From contig NZ_CABGJU010000001.1 of assembly GCF_902159415.1 (NCBI RefSeq), positions 806,001 through 870,000 of the forward strand: a DNA stretch of 64,000 nucleotides. The letters are read 5' to 3'. The notes beneath the pieces were generated by a model. It was given only the letters and a program-made list of their open reading frames with translations. It made no database searches and was not told where the DNA came from. A program made the position numbers and the translations under genes. Positions 53,400 to 64,000 of this stretch are shown here, one piece after another; the stretch's first letter is position 1, and each line of letters starts with the position of its first letter. The stretch is from Streptococcus mitis. GTDB lineage: Bacteria; Bacillota; Bacilli; Lactobacillales; Streptococcaceae.

Positions 53400-54240
53400 A
53401 GATTCTCCTTTCCTTTATCCTGTATAGTATAAATAGGGTAAGTTCCCAAAATTTTATATTGGATTCCAATAGCTTCTAATTCTTCTCTTGCAAAATGGAC
53501 TAAATCTTTATCTCTATAATCAACATCGATAATAAAGAAGTATTCACCAAGAGCAGTTTTAAGGGGGCGACTCTCAATCTTTGTCAAGTCTATTCCTCGC
53601 CAAGCGAAGGTAGAGAGCGCCTTATAAAGAGCGCCAGGTAAATTGTCTGGTAAGGTAACTGCCAGACTCATTTTTTCGGTTGAGAACTGCAAAGCCAGCT
53701 CCGGTAATTGTGCACCTAAGACCCAAAAACGAGTGAAATTAGCTTCCATCTCTTGGATATCTTCAGCAATCAATTCTAAACCATATTCATCAGCAGAATT
53801 TCTCGGGGCAATAGCTGCAAAAGGTTGATCTGGATGTTCTGCGACAAATCTAGCTGCATAAGCTGTACTTGCTGTTACTTCTAATTCAGCATTTGGAAAA
53901 TGCTGGTCGATATATTTTTTTCCTTGTGCAAGTGCCTGCGGATGAGAAAATATTTTTTCGAAGGTTGAATGCCCAGAAACAGCCATTAACTGTTGTTGAA
54001 TCGGTTGTACTATCTCTGCAACAGCCTGAATTTTCGCTTGATGATAGAGATAGTCTAAGGTCTCATGGACACTTCCTTCAATGGAATTTTCAACTGGGAC
54101 AACAGAATAATCAACCAAGCCCTGTTCGTAAGCCTTGATGACATCTGTGATATTTGAAAATGGCTCTAGTTCCTCGTGGGGAAAAGCCGTTTGCACAACA
54201 TGGTGCGAAAAAGATCCCTTGGGACCTAGATAGGCAATTT

Positions 54241-54244
<4 letters not shown>
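53396..54244 (-). CDS. pheA: Prephenate dehydratase
   Basis: Converts prephenate to phenylpyruvate for phenylalanine. The 282-residue monofunctional enzyme has AYLGPKGSFSHHV, VPVENSIEGSVHETLDYL, SHPQALAQGKKYI and NFTRFWVLG. A C-terminal ACT regulatory domain (SLAVTLPDNLPGALYKAL, then the ESRPLK motif) senses phenylalanine. No chorismate mutase domain is attached. It overlaps aroK and the LCP gene by four bases each. Confidence 0.96.
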
Positions 54245-56023
<1,779 letters not shown>

Positions 56024-56025
56024 TT

Positions 56026-56034
56026 ATTTTATCA
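56026..56034 (-). promoter_or_regulatory. Extended -10 promoter of aroA-aroK-pheA-LCP
   Basis: TGA-TAAAAT on the minus strand, 33 bases before the aroA ATG, within a 169-base gap after the TPM gene. Confidence 0.45.
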
Positions 56035-56162
56035 TAAATAAACCAGAGATACCTTAAAATTTCCTGACTTTATGATAGTTAAAAATACTTTTTAATAAAC
56101 TTTTTCCTTTTTGATTTATTTCAACCTAAAGATCTTTAATATCAATTTTTTTCATTTTCAAT

Positions 56163-57323
56163 TTACCAGCTATCTGAAGAGCCACCACCATCAAATCCTC
56201 CGCCATCCCAATCATCAGAAGACCAAGATGAACTAGAACTACCAGTATCATATCTAGATGTAGAAGAATCTAATTTACCATAAGAACTTGACTGTACTCT
56301 TTGTGAAGCATAGTAGCTTTTTTTGAGCTCGGAAGTCCAAGAAGCATTCTTCACAAAATCTTTATCGTTTGGATAGAGTTTTCCCTTCCCATTATAAGAG
56401 TATTGAGAGCGGTTCAGCCTATCTAGTTGCTTTCTTTTAACTTCTGCGTAGTATGCTTCTATCAGTAATGTAGTCCAAGTATCATTAGGCAGAAAACCTT
56501 TTGAGTCTGGATAGAGTTTGTTATAGCCTGCGTAGTTATATTGAGACCTAATTAAACGCTTATTTTTTTTATAGTAAGATTTACGTTCTTCAGTCCACGT
56601 ATCGTTAGGTACAAAGTCAGGAAAATCTGGATACAGCTTCCCCTTTCCCTCGTACTCATACTTAGAAAAGCGACATCTTTTTAAGTACCTGAACCACGTT
56701 ACTAAACTTAGTAAAAAAAAGAACATTAGATAGAACAATATCGGAAACGGAATGTAATCGAAATACTTACTAAGCCCTTCATTATTTTTTAATAATTTTT
56801 CATCGATTTTTGGAAGCCAATTATTCTTATTCTCTTTCTTGTTTATGATTTCAGCTTTTCCAGATTCGGCTTTAGAGATACCTACTAGAATTCTGTTAAG
56901 AGCATCAGTGTATTTCCCTTCTTTCATGTAAGGCTTCGAATCATTTAGTAAAGAACTGGCCTTCGAGTCAGTAAGCCAAATTGCTGCTTTGTTGGATGTT
57001 TCAATACGAAACTTCCTATCCTTTATAGCAATAGCGATTAAAATTCCACTGTTGGAATCTTGTTTCCCAATTTTCCATTTGCGTGCAACCTCGTTGGCTA
57101 CCTCTTCGATACTGGAACCGTTCAGGGTATCTACAATGTAAATACCTACTTGGGTTTCACTTCCAGCATTCATACTCTCTAACGTTTCTGCAACACTAGT
57201 GGTTAAATAACCATTAGGATCGTATATACCATTTAAAGGCCGATCGGGAACAACCATATTAGCCGCCACTAGCGGCATAAAAAAGAATAAAGGGATAATT
57301 AAGAGTAAAATTAACTTTTTCAT
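56163..57323 (-). CDS. TPM-domain exported membrane protein with three C-terminal repeats
   Basis: Function unknown. TPM proteins (YgcG/Psb32 type) are extracytoplasmic and some are phosphatases. The 386 residues comprise a signal peptide (1-21), a TPM domain at about 30-155 (GIYDPNGYL, QVGIYIVDTLNGSSIEEVA, DSNSGILIAIAIKDRKFRI), a Lys/Asn linker, a membrane helix (192-211), and three repeats of about 40-46 residues each centred on KLYP at 229, 269 and 315 (SQYxYxGxxKLYP, then NDTWT, then YY). A Ser/Gly/Trp/Asp tail follows (DDWDGGGFDGGGSSDSW). GGGGGA precedes the ATG. The gene interrupts the aromatic operon, between ylbF and aroA. Confidence 0.8.
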   Translation of the reverse strand: MKKLILLLIIPLFFFMPLVAANMVVPDRPLNGIYDPNGYLTTSVAETLESMNAGSETQVGIYIVDTLNGSSIEEVANEVARKWKIGKQDSNSGILIAIAIKDRKFRIETSNKAAIWLTDSKASSLLNDSKPYMKEGKYTDALNRILVGISKAESGKAEIINKKENKNNWLPKIDEKLLKNNEGLSKYFDYIPFPILFYLMFFFLLSLVTWFRYLKRCRFSKYEYEGKGKLYPDFPDFVPNDTWTEERKSYYKKNKRLIRSQYNYAGYNKLYPDSKGFLPNDTWTTLLIEAYYAEVKRKQLDRLNRSQYSYNGKGKLYPNDKDFVKNASWTSELKKSYYASQRVQSSSYGKLDSSTSRYDTGSSSSSWSSDDWDGGGFDGGGSSDSW

Positions 57324-57341
57324 AGGAGATCCCCCACAAGA

Positions 57342-57505
57342 CTAATCAGTTAAATTGATTTCAGGGACAAACTTTGCATCTTTCTCTGTTCCAATTAACT
57401 CAGCTCTATAGTTAGAAACCTTCAAATTTGTTTTGCATTTTGATTATTAGTAAAGACAATCATTCCCACAGTCATTATTAAACAGACCAGGCTAATAATT
57501 CTAGC
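57342..57505 (-). pseudogene. Decayed small membrane/exported protein gene
   Basis: Two minus-strand frames carry pieces that join by one frameshift. One reads IISLVCLIMTVGMIVFTNNQ, a membrane segment, and stops after NAKQI. Another takes over near the same point with NLKVSNYRAELIGTEKDAK, then FVPEINLTD and a stop at 57342..57344. No start codon with a ribosome site is left. I do not recognise the family. Confidence 0.4.
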
Positions 57506-57576
57506 TTATATAGTAGTTATCGATAATAAAAATACGATTGAGAAAATACCGATAAATCATAAACAAAATAAGTTTT

Positions 57577-57915
57577 TTATTTTAGTAATTCTGAAATCGG
57601 TTCAAAAACAATTCGTTCAATATCTGATAGATAAATAGATAGTTGTTGTTGTTTGTTAAAGAAACTTGAAACTAGTTCGTTCCCTTCAATCTGCTTACTA
57701 ATAGAATCCATTTTCCCTTGGAAAGACGCATCTGGCATTTGTCCCGTTTGAGCCATCATTTGAATTTCTTGTTGGAAGGCAATATAATCCTCGAAAATTT
57801 TATTAGCTTCTGCATCCGCTTGGATGGCATCTCTAGCTTCCTTAACGGCCTTGTATTCAGGCAACTCACGTAACCCGCGACTAAGTGCATTGGCACTATC
57901 ATAAATGTTTGACAT
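57577..57915 (-). CDS. YlbF/YmcA family protein
   Basis: The 112-residue all-helical protein has the com_ylbF pattern: [19 protein letters not shown], a heptad-rich middle ([19 protein letters not shown]), and [24 protein letters not shown]. In Bacillus relatives of this family act with RNase Y on mRNA processing and competence; here the role is inferred only. GGAGG precedes the ATG. It lies 12 bases after tyrA, in the aromatic operon, and the 253 bases downstream contain the decayed gene but no strong terminator. Confidence 0.85.
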   Translation of the reverse strand: MSNIYDSANALSRGLRELPEYKAVKEARDAIQADAEANKIFEDYIAFQQEIQMMAQTGQMPDASFQGKMDSISKQIEGNELVSSFFNKQQQLSIYLSDIERIVFEPISELLK

Positions 57916-57927
57916 AATTGTCCTCCT

Positions 57928-59031
57928 TTATTTAATAACGACTGTGTAGTCCGTATTTTCTGTAATTAAGCGCTCAGCTCGTTCCAAGTCCTGAGCATTT
58001 TTAAATGAAATCTGCAGAATCCCATGAATATCTTCACGATTTTCTTCATTGATGTGAATATTAACCAGAGAAGTTCCTCTAAGTAATTCTAAGATGCGTA
58101 AAATCACATCTTCCTCATCGGGAATATCTACAAAAAGATCATAAGAACTATCAACTCCTCCACGTTTGTGAATTTCCATAGCCTGTCGTTGTTCACGCGC
58201 TTGATTGAAAAAATCCCAAATCTGGCCCTCGTCTTCATCCTTGATTGCCTGACCTATCTCATCCAAACGTCCCTTAAAATCCTCTATCCGCTCTATTATT
58301 GTCTCTCTATTGGACAAAAGAATAGAGGTCCACATACCTGGTTCACTCTCAGCAATTCGAGTCATATCTCTAAAACCACCCGCAGCAAAACGTCCAGCCA
58401 GCTCATGTTCTCGAGCATAAAGGGCCGTCTGCTCCATTAAACCAGAGGCCAATATGTGAGGAAAATGGCTTACTTGAGAGGTTACCTTGTCATGCTCCTC
58501 AGCGTCAATCTCGATAAAACGAACATGTAGACCTGAAAGTAGACTCTTCATTTCCTCGACCGTATCTGAAGTTGTCAGACTAGATGGAGTAAAGATATAG
58601 TAGGCATTTTCAAAGAGATTAACATCGGCTGAGGCAGCACCTGTCTTATGGCTCCCTGCCATGGGATGCCCACCGATAAATCTAACAGACTTCCCTGCAA
58701 AATTCTCCTCCGCTGCGTTCACAATAGCTGACTTGGTCGAGCCTGCGTCCGAGATAAGAACACCTTCTTTCAAGCCCAAACTTGCCAACTCCTGGATAAA
58801 AGCAATGGTTTGTTTGATAGGTAATGTCAGAATGATGATATCCGCTAAGGGAGCGAAACTGGCAAAGTCATCAGTCGCACGGTCAATCATTCCTCGCTCC
58901 AATGCAATATCTCTTGAAGGCTTGCTTCGATTGTATCCTAAAATTTCATAATCGGGATGATCTCGTTTAATTCCCAAAGCCATTGAGGCCCCTATCAAGC
59001 CAAGACCTACAATATAGATGGTTTTTGACAT
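57928..59031 (-). CDS. tyrA: Prephenate dehydrogenase
   Basis: Oxidises prephenate to 4-hydroxyphenylpyruvate for tyrosine. The 367-residue product has the NAD motif VGLGLIGASMALGI, TDFA-type LPIKQTIAF, GGHPMAGSHKTG with the catalytic His, SQVSHFPHILASGL, and a C-terminal ACT domain (ILELLRGTSLVNIHIN) that probably senses tyrosine. It starts nine bases after aroC. Confidence 0.96.
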   Translation of the reverse strand: MSKTIYIVGLGLIGASMALGIKRDHPDYEILGYNRSKPSRDIALERGMIDRATDDFASFAPLADIIILTLPIKQTIAFIQELASLGLKEGVLISDAGSTKSAIVNAAEENFAGKSVRFIGGHPMAGSHKTGAASADVNLFENAYYIFTPSSLTTSDTVEEMKSLLSGLHVRFIEIDAEEHDKVTSQVSHFPHILASGLMEQTALYAREHELAGRFAAGGFRDMTRIAESEPGMWTSILLSNRETIIERIEDFKGRLDEIGQAIKDEDEGQIWDFFNQAREQRQAMEIHKRGGVDSSYDLFVDIPDEEDVILRILELLRGTSLVNIHINEENREDIHGILQISFKNAQDLERAERLITENTDYTVVIK

Positions 59032-59040
59032 AGGAACTCC

Positions 59041-60207
59041 TTAAAAGTTCTTCGTGTATTCACGGTGTTTAACCACTGCCTCTTTTAACTCTTCTAGATT
59101 ATCAGATGAGAATTTTTCTAGAATTTCCTGGGCTAAGACAGTTGCAACTACTGCTTCCATAACTACCCCAGCTGCAGGAAGAGCAGTAGGGTCACTTCTC
59201 TCTACTGTTGCTTTATAAGGCTCGTGAGTTTCAATATCGACACTCATCAAGGGCTTATAGAGAGTAGGGATTGGTTTCATAACCCCACGGACAACAATGG
59301 GCTGTCCATTAGTCATGCCACCTTCAAAACCTCCGAGATTATTGGTCCGACGTGTATAACCATCTTCTTTAGACCAGATAATTTCATCCATAACTTGGCT
59401 ACCCTTGAGAGAACCTGCTTTAAAACCAAGTCCGAACTCAACGCCTTTAAAGGCATTGATAGAAACAACTGCTTGAGCTAGTCTAGCATCTAACTTTCGA
59501 TCCCATTGAACATAGGAACCAAGACCAACTGGAACACCACCGACAACTGTTTCTACAACTCCACCAATGGTATCACCATCTCTTTTGATTTGGTCAATAT
59601 AATCCTTGATTTCTTGCTCACGTTCTTGATTAACGATAGAAACTTCTGACTGGGCAGCTAGTTTCTTAATCTCTGCGACTGTTAAGTTTTCTGGAACATC
59701 AATTTCCTTACCACCAAAGACAACAACATGATTAGCAATGTCGATATCAAGCTCAGCCAAGAGGCGCTTGGCTACTGCTCCAACTGCTACCCGCATAGTT
59801 GTTTCACGGGCAGATGAGCGTTCCAAAGAATTCCTTAGGTCATCAAAACGGTATTTGATCCCACCAACTAAATCTGCGTGACCTGGGCGAGGATGAGTGA
59901 TTTTTCGTTTGCTTTTAAGTCGGTCTTCGATATCCTCAGCAGACATGATATCCAGCCATTTTTGGTGGTCTTTATTAATGACATCCATGGTAATAGGAGC
60001 ACCTGTCGTCTTACCATGGCGAACTCCAGAAGTAAAGACAACCTGATCGCTCTCGATTTTCATGCGTCCACCGCGACCGTAGCCACCTTGACGTCGCTTA
60101 AGATCCTCATTGATGTCCTCTGTAGTTAAAGGAAGACCAGCGGGAACTCCTTCTATAATAGCTGTTAGACGCGGTCCGTGTGATTCTCCTGCAGTTAAAT
60201 ATCGCAT
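59041..60207 (-). CDS. aroC: Chorismate synthase
   Basis: Removes phosphate from EPSP to form chorismate, needing reduced FMN. The 388-residue product has the three family signatures: [19 protein letters not shown] at the N-terminus, the Arg/Ser/Ala stretch [19 protein letters not shown], and [13 protein letters not shown] near the C-terminus. [12 protein letters not shown] is the substrate loop. Nine-base gaps lie on both sides (aroB, tyrA). Confidence 0.97.
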   Translation of the reverse strand: MRYLTAGESHGPRLTAIIEGVPAGLPLTTEDINEDLKRRQGGYGRGGRMKIESDQVVFTSGVRHGKTTGAPITMDVINKDHQKWLDIMSAEDIEDRLKSKRKITHPRPGHADLVGGIKYRFDDLRNSLERSSARETTMRVAVGAVAKRLLAELDIDIANHVVVFGGKEIDVPENLTVAEIKKLAAQSEVSIVNQEREQEIKDYIDQIKRDGDTIGGVVETVVGGVPVGLGSYVQWDRKLDARLAQAVVSINAFKGVEFGLGFKAGSLKGSQVMDEIIWSKEDGYTRRTNNLGGFEGGMTNGQPIVVRGVMKPIPTLYKPLMSVDIETHEPYKATVERSDPTALPAAGVVMEAVVATVLAQEILEKFSSDNLEELKEAVVKHREYTKNF

Positions 60208-60216
60208 ACCTTCTCC

Positions 60217-61284
60217 TTATTTTACCAAGTATTCTTTCATTTCTTCGAGAGAAACTGAGTGAATCGTCGCTGAACCAAGCTCAGGTACCAAAACTAACTT
60301 CATGGTATTCCCACGCGCTTTTTTGTCATGAGTCAAAGCCTGATAAAGCTTGTCAAGGTCCCAGTTTTTATACTCGATCGGCAATCCAAACTTCAGACAC
60401 ATTTCTCGGATAGACTGGGTGATACCCTCTGGCATAAGTCCTTTTTCTTCTGCTACCTTAGAGACCTGAACCATTCCCATAGCTACTGCCTCACCGTGCA
60501 TGACATGTCCATAGCCAGCAGTTGCCTCAATAGCATGTCCGATTGTGTGACCAAAGTTTAGATAGAGACGAATGCCATTGTCCAATTCATCTTCAACTAC
60601 CATCTTGCGCTTCACTTGGCAAGAATGCTCAATCAATCTCTCTGAATTTTCCAAAATGCTTTCCACAGAACCATCCATTTCTATCAGAAGATTCCATAGT
60701 TCTATATCCTCGATCAAGCCATACTTGATGACCTCACCCATTCCCTCAATCAATTCTCTTTTCCCCAAAGTCTCAAGGACAAGTGGATCAATCAAGACTC
60801 CATCTGGCTGGGCAAATGTTCCCACCATATTTTTTGCAAAGGAAGTGTTAACTCCTGTCTTACCACCAATAGAAGAATCAACCTGGGCTGTTAAACTAGT
60901 CGGAATTTGAACGAAATGAATCCCTCTCATATAGGTGGAGGCTACGAAGCCAGCTAAATCTCCAACAACTCCACCACCGAGGGCAACGATACCATCACTA
61001 CGAGTTAAGCCTTGTTTAACTAAAAATTCGTAGACTTTCTGAACAGTTGTTAGGTTCTTTCTTTCTTCACCTTCTAAGAAGTCAAAAATCGCCACTTGAA
61101 AACCAGCAGCCTCAATACTGAGTTTTACTTTTTCTGCATAGAGAGAAGCCACACGGTTATCCGTTACGATAACAACTTTTTGTGGTTGCCAAAGTTCTCT
61201 CAACCATTTTCCTGCTTGAGATAGGCATCCTTTTTCAATCTGAATTTCATAAGGGTGATGCGGAATGTCAATTCTGATTTTCAT
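60217..61284 (-). CDS. aroB: 3-dehydroquinate synthase
   Basis: Cyclises DAHP to 3-dehydroquinate with NAD and a divalent metal. The 355-residue product has [20 protein letters not shown], the [19 protein letters not shown] loop, the metal ligands Glu in GMGEVIKYG and His in [11 protein letters not shown] and HGEAVAMGM. Length is normal. It lies 18 bases after aroE and nine before aroC. Confidence 0.97.
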   Translation of the reverse strand: MKIRIDIPHHPYEIQIEKGCLSQAGKWLRELWQPQKVVIVTDNRVASLYAEKVKLSIEAAGFQVAIFDFLEGEERKNLTTVQKVYEFLVKQGLTRSDGIVALGGGVVGDLAGFVASTYMRGIHFVQIPTSLTAQVDSSIGGKTGVNTSFAKNMVGTFAQPDGVLIDPLVLETLGKRELIEGMGEVIKYGLIEDIELWNLLIEMDGSVESILENSERLIEHSCQVKRKMVVEDELDNGIRLYLNFGHTIGHAIEATAGYGHVMHGEAVAMGMVQVSKVAEEKGLMPEGITQSIREMCLKFGLPIEYKNWDLDKLYQALTHDKKARGNTMKLVLVPELGSATIHSVSLEEMKEYLVK

Positions 61285-61302
61285 TCTAGTGGCTCCTTTT
61301 CT

Positions 61303-62157
61303 TTAGTGATATTTTTCTGTTAAGGACTGCCAAATCTCATCTGTTGGCATATCCTTATCTGTCCATAGTTTAAAAGCCTCTGCTGCTTGATATAAAAGCA
61401 TACCGAGTCCGTTAACAGCTACATTCCCTTGGCTTTTAGCCCATTGTAGAAATGGTGTTTCGAAAGGCTGATAAATAATATCTGCCACCAAGACTTGTGG
61501 AGGCAAAGTAAGGTTTGTAGGAACTGGTGATGATTTTCCGTCCATTCCTAAACTAGTAGCATTCACCAGTAAGTCAGACTGGTGGATTATTTCTTGTAAG
61601 ATTTGAACATTTTCTAAATCATATAAGTCAACTTTAAAATCTGTTTCTACCCGTAATTTTTCAAGATATATTCTTGTTTTTTCCATAGAAGACGAGCGAA
61701 CAAAAACAGAAATTTGATCAGCACCGTCTAAAATTGCCTGAGTTAAAATAGATTTAGCAGCTCCACCAGCTCCCAACAAGGTCATTCTTTTTCCGGAAAT
61801 TTCAAAAGAAGGCAAGCTCTTAAAGAATCCCTTGCCATCTGTATTATATCCAATTAAAGTTCCTTCTTGATTCACTACTGTATTCACAGCACCAATCAGA
61901 CGGGCTTCCTCACTCAACTGATCCAAATAAGGAATCACTTGCTCCTTGTAGGGCATGGACAGATTGATTCCAAACATCCGGTAGCGGCGAATATTGGCAA
62001 CTGTCTCTGCTAGTTCAGTCGCATCCACTTCCCAAGCAAGATAAACACCGTTAGTCTCTGTTGCCTGAAAAGCACTATTATGAATGAAAGGAGAAATAGA
62101 ATGTTTGATAGGATTTGCAACGACAGCAACTAGACGTGTGTAGCCATCAATCTTCAT
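61303..62157 (-). CDS. aroE: Shikimate dehydrogenase
   Basis: Reduces 3-dehydroshikimate to shikimate with NADPH. The 284-residue product has the shikimate-binding [16 protein letters not shown] with Sx[16 protein letters not shown] with the catalytic Lys, [14 protein letters not shown], the NADP loop [11 protein letters not shown] and [11 protein letters not shown]. The start overlaps the aroD end by 11 bases. Confidence 0.96.
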   Translation of the reverse strand: MKIDGYTRLVAVVANPIKHSISPFIHNSAFQATETNGVYLAWEVDATELAETVANIRRYRMFGINLSMPYKEQVIPYLDQLSEEARLIGAVNTVVNQEGTLIGYNTDGKGFFKSLPSFEISGKRMTLLGAGGAAKSILTQAILDGADQISVFVRSSSMEKTRIYLEKLRVETDFKVDLYDLENVQILQEIIHQSDLLVNATSLGMDGKSSPVPTNLTLPPQVLVADIIYQPFETPFLQWAKSQGNVAVNGLGMLLYQAAEAFKLWTDKDMPTDEIWQSLTEKYH

Positions 62158-62824
62158 TCAAAATCTCCCGAATTTTTTTCATATTTGACAGAGAAATCTG
62201 TCCTGGAGCACTAGCTACATCTAAGCTTGCAAATGACCAGCTGGAACCCGTAACATCAGAAGTAATACGAGAAACCTTACCTACTTTCCCCATAGAGATA
62301 GTCACATATTCTTGTTCAGGATTAAGGGTTTTAAAACCTCTAGTGAAGTTCATCAGGTCTAATACATCTTGTTCGGTATGGGCCATAACTGATACTTTCA
62401 CTACTTTTGGATTCAGGCTAGTTAGTTCTGATAAAATTTCCATCATATTTTCAGGTGTTTCTTGAAAGTTATGATAACTCAAAACTAAATTTGGGAAATC
62501 TAACATCTGATCAAAAACACCCTTTTTCCCAAAATACTCAAAATCCACATATTCAGGTTGATAGAGCTGGGTGACATCCTTAATGACTTGAACATACTCT
62601 TGAGCTGACAAGTCAATCTCACCCCCCTCAGCACGAGTACGCAAGGTAAAAAGTAATTCTCGTCCAGCAAATTTCTCGAAAATTGCTGGTGCAACTTGTA
62701 AGATTTCATCTTTTGGTAGAAAATCAGCTCGCCACTCGATAATATCTGCATCTACATAACGATTTGCATCAATTGCTTGCGCTTCTTCTAAACTCTTTGG
62801 CATAACAGAAACGACTAATTTCAT
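62147..62824 (-). CDS. aroD: Type I 3-dehydroquinate dehydratase
   Basis: Dehydrates 3-dehydroquinate through a Lys Schiff base. The 225-residue product has [21 protein letters not shown], the catalytic His in [11 protein letters not shown], the Schiff-base Lys in [10 protein letters not shown], and GKVGKVSRI. Its ATG overlaps the methyltransferase stop (ATGA-type, four bases), and it overlaps aroE at its end, so the operon is tightly coupled from here. Confidence 0.96.
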   Translation of the reverse strand: MKLVVSVMPKSLEEAQAIDANRYVDADIIEWRADFLPKDEILQVAPAIFEKFAGRELLFTLRTRAEGGEIDLSAQEYVQVIKDVTQLYQPEYVDFEYFGKKGVFDQMLDFPNLVLSYHNFQETPENMMEILSELTSLNPKVVKVSVMAHTEQDVLDLMNFTRGFKTLNPEQEYVTISMGKVGKVSRITSDVTGSSWSFASLDVASAPGQISLSNMKKIREILNED

Positions 62825-63984
62825 TTAGTTACCTTCATACTAATCACCTTGAGGTAATTACTACTTTCATCTTTTTTGTTAAAAACAAAGTCTGCTGGAA
62901 GTCCATATTTATTTAGTACCTGATAGGTTCTTCCTGCAAATCCTTTATCAATTTGTTCTGTAAATTTCTTGCGGGAAACATTGGCAGCATTGGTACTAGC
63001 AATGATGATGCCTCCCGGATTTAAAATATCGAGACTTTGGGAAATCAACTTGTGATAATCCTTTACTACTGAGAAGGTTTGTTTTTTATTGCGAGCAAAG
63101 CTTGGTGGGTCTAGCACGATCACATCATAGCTCAAACCTTTACGTTTAGCATATTTAAAATACTCAAAGACATCCATGACGATAAAATGATGGTTTTCAA
63201 GACTAATGCCATTAGCTTCAAAATGAGCCACTGACAACTCTTTCGACCGTTTGGCTAGGTCAACCGAGGTTGTTTCACTCGCGCCTCCCATGGCTGCAGC
63301 AATTGAAAAAGCAGCTGTATAGGAAAACATATTAAGCAAGGATTTCCCCATAGCTAAACCATCAACCAAACTTCCACGAACATCATGTTGGTCTAAGAAA
63401 ATACCTGTCATCAATCCATCATTCATAAAGACCTGGTAAAGGACTCCATTTTCAAGAACTGTAAAATTCTCCGGTGCTTCTTTCCCATAAATATGATCCG
63501 ACTCATAGTTTAATCCCTTAAATCGAATCTTCTCATAAGCACCCAAAACTTCTGGAAAAACCTGAGAGGATGCAGCAACTATCTGCTGACGAAGTTGAAA
63601 AACATATGAGTTATACCATGAAAAAACAAGGTAATCCCCATAAAGATCCAATGTCAAACCACCGAAGCCATCACCTTCTTGGTTAAATAAACGAAAAGCA
63701 GTCGTCAAATCATCCTGATAATAAGATGCACGTTTATCTTTGGCTTTTTTAAAGAGTGTTTCAAAAAAAGATTGATCAAAGGAAATATTTTGATCGGTTA
63801 CAAACCAACCAATTCCTTTATTTTGGGGTGATAGATAAGCCTTTCCTAAAAATTGCTTTCCTTGGTTATATAGCTCAACTTCTATATCCGTTTCAGATAG
63901 TTCTGGAAAATCTTCTTTCTCCAAAACAACCTGCCCCTTTTGTATTTTTTTTTCAACACTTCGGCTGACCAACAATTTTTTCAT
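62821..63984 (-). CDS. Class I SAM-dependent rRNA methyltransferase (RlmI/RlmK-like)
   Basis: Likely methylates a cytosine of 23S rRNA. The 387-residue product has an N-terminal PUA-like part ([16 protein letters not shown]), a middle RlmI domain ([36 protein letters not shown]), then the Rossmann methyltransferase with [28 protein letters not shown] and the [11 protein letters not shown] catalytic motif. The exact target base is not shown. The ATG lies seven bases from TATAAT and lacks a ribosome site, so the mRNA looks leaderless. It heads the aromatic operon. Confidence 0.88.
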   Translation of the reverse strand: MKKLLVSRSVEKKIQKGQVVLEKEDFPELSETDIEVELYNQGKQFLGKAYLSPQNKGIGWFVTDQNISFDQSFFETLFKKAKDKRASYYQDDLTTAFRLFNQEGDGFGGLTLDLYGDYLVFSWYNSYVFQLRQQIVAASSQVFPEVLGAYEKIRFKGLNYESDHIYGKEAPENFTVLENGVLYQVFMNDGLMTGIFLDQHDVRGSLVDGLAMGKSLLNMFSYTAAFSIAAAMGGASETTSVDLAKRSKELSVAHFEANGISLENHHFIVMDVFEYFKYAKRKGLSYDVIVLDPPSFARNKKQTFSVVKDYHKLISQSLDILNPGGIIIASTNAANVSRKKFTEQIDKGFAGRTYQVLNKYGLPADFVFNKKDESSNYLKVISMKVTK

Positions 63985-63991
63985 AGATACT

Positions 63992-63997
63992 ATTATA
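63992..63997 (-). promoter_or_regulatory. Promoter of the methyltransferase-aro operon, giving leaderless mRNA
   Basis: Minus strand TGG-TATAAT with seven bases between the hexamer and the ATG at 63984, which places the expected start point at or one base before the A of ATG. The -35 region is outside the window. Confidence 0.65.
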
Positions 63998-64000
63998 CCA

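Noticed and set aside
57545-57576. A/T hairpin after ylbF as a terminator
   Set aside because: The stem is only A-T pairs and would be too weak. It may be chance in an AT-rich gap.

Overview
The window reads as chromosome of a Mitis-group Streptococcus (S. mitis / S. pneumoniae relatives). This rests on the gene set: pyruvate oxidase spxB, the copY-cupA-copA operon with cupredoxin-type proteins, choline-binding proteins including a phosphorylcholine esterase, a YSIRK/M26 zinc metalloprotease with an N-terminal LPNTG, MecA, and LicD proteins. Gene order around several blocks resembles what I recall of pneumococcus, but this is not a straight copy of it. All but two supported genes lie on the minus strand; the exceptions are a 56-residue DUF3042 protein (27700..27870) and a flippase (42968..44446). 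I saw no rRNA, tRNA, CRISPR or insertion sequence.

Layout (transcription mostly right to left). 1-3.8 kb: 3' part-missing manA, a membrane protein, a VOC protein, and spxB with a CcpA-like site inside its promoter. 4-7 kb: the copper operon with tandem cop operators. 7.2-8.3 kb: lactate oxidase lctO, broken by one in-frame amber codon. 8.5-10 kb: pyrF-pyrE behind a PyrR-type attenuator. 10-13.8 kb: murD-murG-divIB. 14-19 kb: a large GH2 beta-galactosidase (bgaA-like) that has lost its signal peptide and whose sorting signal survives only as an out-of-frame remnant. 19-21 kb: a GH13 alpha-glucan hydrolase under a cre-like site. 21-23 kb: SMI1/KNR4 and ankyrin proteins, the usual composition of immunity genes. 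23-27.6 kb: miaA-hflX-hypothetical-rnz-SDR, an overlapping housekeeping operon. 27.7-33.7 kb: DUF3042, thyA, an HD alarmone-hydrolase-like protein, glcK, an excalibur choline-binding protein, a hydrolase, and a PabB fusion. 33.7-41.9 kb: envelope redox pair (thioredoxin lipoprotein, MsrAB), giant zmpB-like protease, TIGR01440 protein. 42-44.4 kb: divergent mecA and flippase.

44.5-52 kb is the most distinctive block: licD, GT2 glycosyltransferase, a polymerase fused to a LicD domain, another licD, and a phosphorylcholine esterase/choline-binding protein, apparently one transcription unit beside a flippase. Together they look like an accessory machine that builds, decorates with phosphocholine (or a similar phospho-substituent) and trims a surface glycopolymer. 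52-64 kb is the aromatic amino acid operon (methyltransferase, aroD, aroE, aroB, aroC, tyrA, YlbF, then aroA, aroK, pheA, LCP ligase). It is interrupted by a TPM-domain protein and a decayed small gene.

Several transcription signals are readable: extended -10 promoters, two apparently leaderless genes (pabB and the rRNA methyltransferase), cre-like sites, and many intrinsic terminators.
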